From positions 992,001 through 1,056,000 of the forward strand of contig JADJON010000003.1 of the NCBI GenBank assembly GCA_016713765.1: 64,000 bases of DNA, given 5' to 3'. Both the position numbers and the translations under genes were made by a program. How positions within the stretch are numbered: the first letter of the stretch is position 1; each line of letters starts with the position of its first letter. The notes under the pieces are model-generated. The model did no database searches, was not told the DNA's origin, and worked only from the letters and a program-made list of their open reading frames with translations. Shown here one piece after another: positions 63,223-64,000 of the stretch. This stretch comes from Bacteroidota bacterium. Its GTDB lineage: Bacteria > Bacteroidota > Bacteroidia > AKYH767-A > 2013-40CM-41-45.

Positions 63223-64000
63223 TGCTGGATGGATACCGGCTTGGATGAGAAAACCTGTCCGCGCTCGTCGGCGATGTTGAGCAGGTAATTGCCGGCCGGC
63301 AGGTTGGCAACATCGAGACGTCCGCGGTTCGATTCAAGCGCCTGGGTGAGTACCAGCTTACCGGACAGATCCAGCAGGCGCGCTTCGAGTTGCAGCGGGC
63401 GCTCCAGCTCGAAGGATACGTTCAGGTTGGCAGCGGCCGGCTGGGGGAACACGCTGAGGTTCTTCACGGGCGAAGCCAGTTCGTCGATGCCGACGGTACC
63501 GGAGAACGCGAGGTCGTCGATCCACAATTCCGTGCCCACTGTGCCCGAATTGAGTGCAAGCGGACCAGTGGCGATATACATGAGCATCGAGTCCGGCTTG
63601 TAGCCTTCTATATAGGTCAGGTCAAGATCAAAGGATACGTAAGCGGTGCCGCTCGTGGATTCGCCGATCTGCAGCGTACCGGCTGCAACGGTTTTGCGGG
63701 TATTCGTACCCGTGTCATACTTATAGAGTCCGACCACGATGGAGGCCGTGTCGTTACCAGCTTTGGTATAACGGTAGTACCCTGTCAGTTTACGGTGACG
63801 CACGGTATCGGGTGTGCCGCCGATGATCGACAAGGTCGTCGTGTTGATGCTGCCATTGGACGCTACACCGGGAACAGGCGCATTGATCGGAAGCGGAATG
63901 TTCAGCGGCCAGGTCTTGAGATGCAGGGCCGAAGCACCGCCATGCACATTCGCGGTTTCGCGGATGGCGCTTCGCTGCAAAGGACCGTTGGCCATCGACA
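63219..64000 (-). CDS. T9SS-secreted protein with PCMD-like domain (5' end beyond window)
   Basis: The last ~260 residues of an exported protein; the frame runs off the right edge. Visible first is a beta-sandwich (SALHLKTWPLNI, GGTPDTVRHRKLTGYYRYTK, DTASIVVGLYKYD, YVSFDLDLTYIEGYKPDSMLMYIATG, GTELWIDDLAFSG) that matches the layout of the putative carbohydrate-metabolism domain (PCMD). Then a type A T9SS sorting domain (SVFPQPAAANLNVSFE, LLDLSGKLVLTQ, VANLPAGNYLLNIAD). It probably binds a surface or extracellular ligand. First gene of a coupled pair with the DsrE-like gene. Confidence 0.85.
   Translation of the reverse strand, partial: SMANGPLQRSAIRETANVHGGASALHLKTWPLNIPLPINAPVPGVASNGSINTTTLSIIGGTPDTVRHRKLTGYYRYTKAGNDTASIVVGLYKYDTGTNTRKTVAAGTLQIGESTSGTAYVSFDLDLTYIEGYKPDSMLMYIATGPLALNSGTVGTELWIDDLAFSGTVGIDELASPVKNLSVFPQPAAANLNVSFELERPLQLEARLLDLSGKLVLTQALESNRGRLDVANLPAGNYLLNIADERGQVFSSKPVSIQH

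Overview
The window looks like a chromosomal segment of a Bacteroidota bacterium. Supporting signs are eight secreted proteins with a type IX secretion (T9SS) C-terminal sorting domain, a TonB-dependent receptor with a carboxypeptidase-like N-terminal domain, lipoproteins, DUF2807/DUF3109/DUF4920/DUF885 families typical of the phylum, and -7 promoter boxes of the form TAnnTT(T/C)G. A eukaryote-like class Ia ribonucleotide reductase and a three-subunit succinate dehydrogenase suggest an aerobic-type metabolism. No rRNA or species marker is present, so nothing finer than phylum is claimed.

Layout. 1-5.8 kb: end of an outer-membrane protein, a DUF2807 lipoprotein, a TonB receptor, ribosomal protein L25, PRPP synthetase, a small membrane protein and tRNA-Leu(CAA). 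6.0-19.7 kb: one 4582-residue exported protein combining leucine-rich repeats, LamG, a subtilase-like domain, MBG-like and SprB-type repeats and a T9SS signal. 20-30 kb: two small exported proteins, peptidyl-tRNA hydrolase, a four-helix-bundle (S23) gene, nrdA/nrdB, a DUF3109 protein and glycyl-tRNA synthetase. 30-37 kb: T9SS cargo, including two tandem paralogues that share a near-identical 1.25 kb block, and a phosphoesterase. 37-41.5 kb: sdhCAB, split by a second S23 gene. 41.9-43.1 kb: a complete IS481-type element with target-site duplication. 43-59.5 kb: a cytochrome c/DUF4920 pair, then exported hydrolases (M1, DUF885, M49, two amidohydrolases, an alpha/beta hydrolase). 59.5-64 kb: a membrane cytochrome c, HflX, a frame-disrupted IS630-type element, a DsrE-like protein and the end of another T9SS protein.

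The most unusual content is between the genes. About twenty intergenic arrays have a strict 7-nt period although their sequences fall into several unrelated families (GTGAACA/GCGAATA, GAGGGAC/GCGAGGA, TTTCGGG/TTCCGGG, GTAGGCG, GTTACTA). Many begin at, or inside, the stop codon of the upstream gene in sense orientation. Embedded in them are at least fourteen copies of a roughly 26-nt hairpin with a conserved interior and a stem showing compensatory base changes. Both S23 genes are enclosed by inverted copies of these arrays, and one such unit interrupts the sdh operon. These are the best candidates here for an undescribed repeat system; their function is unknown.
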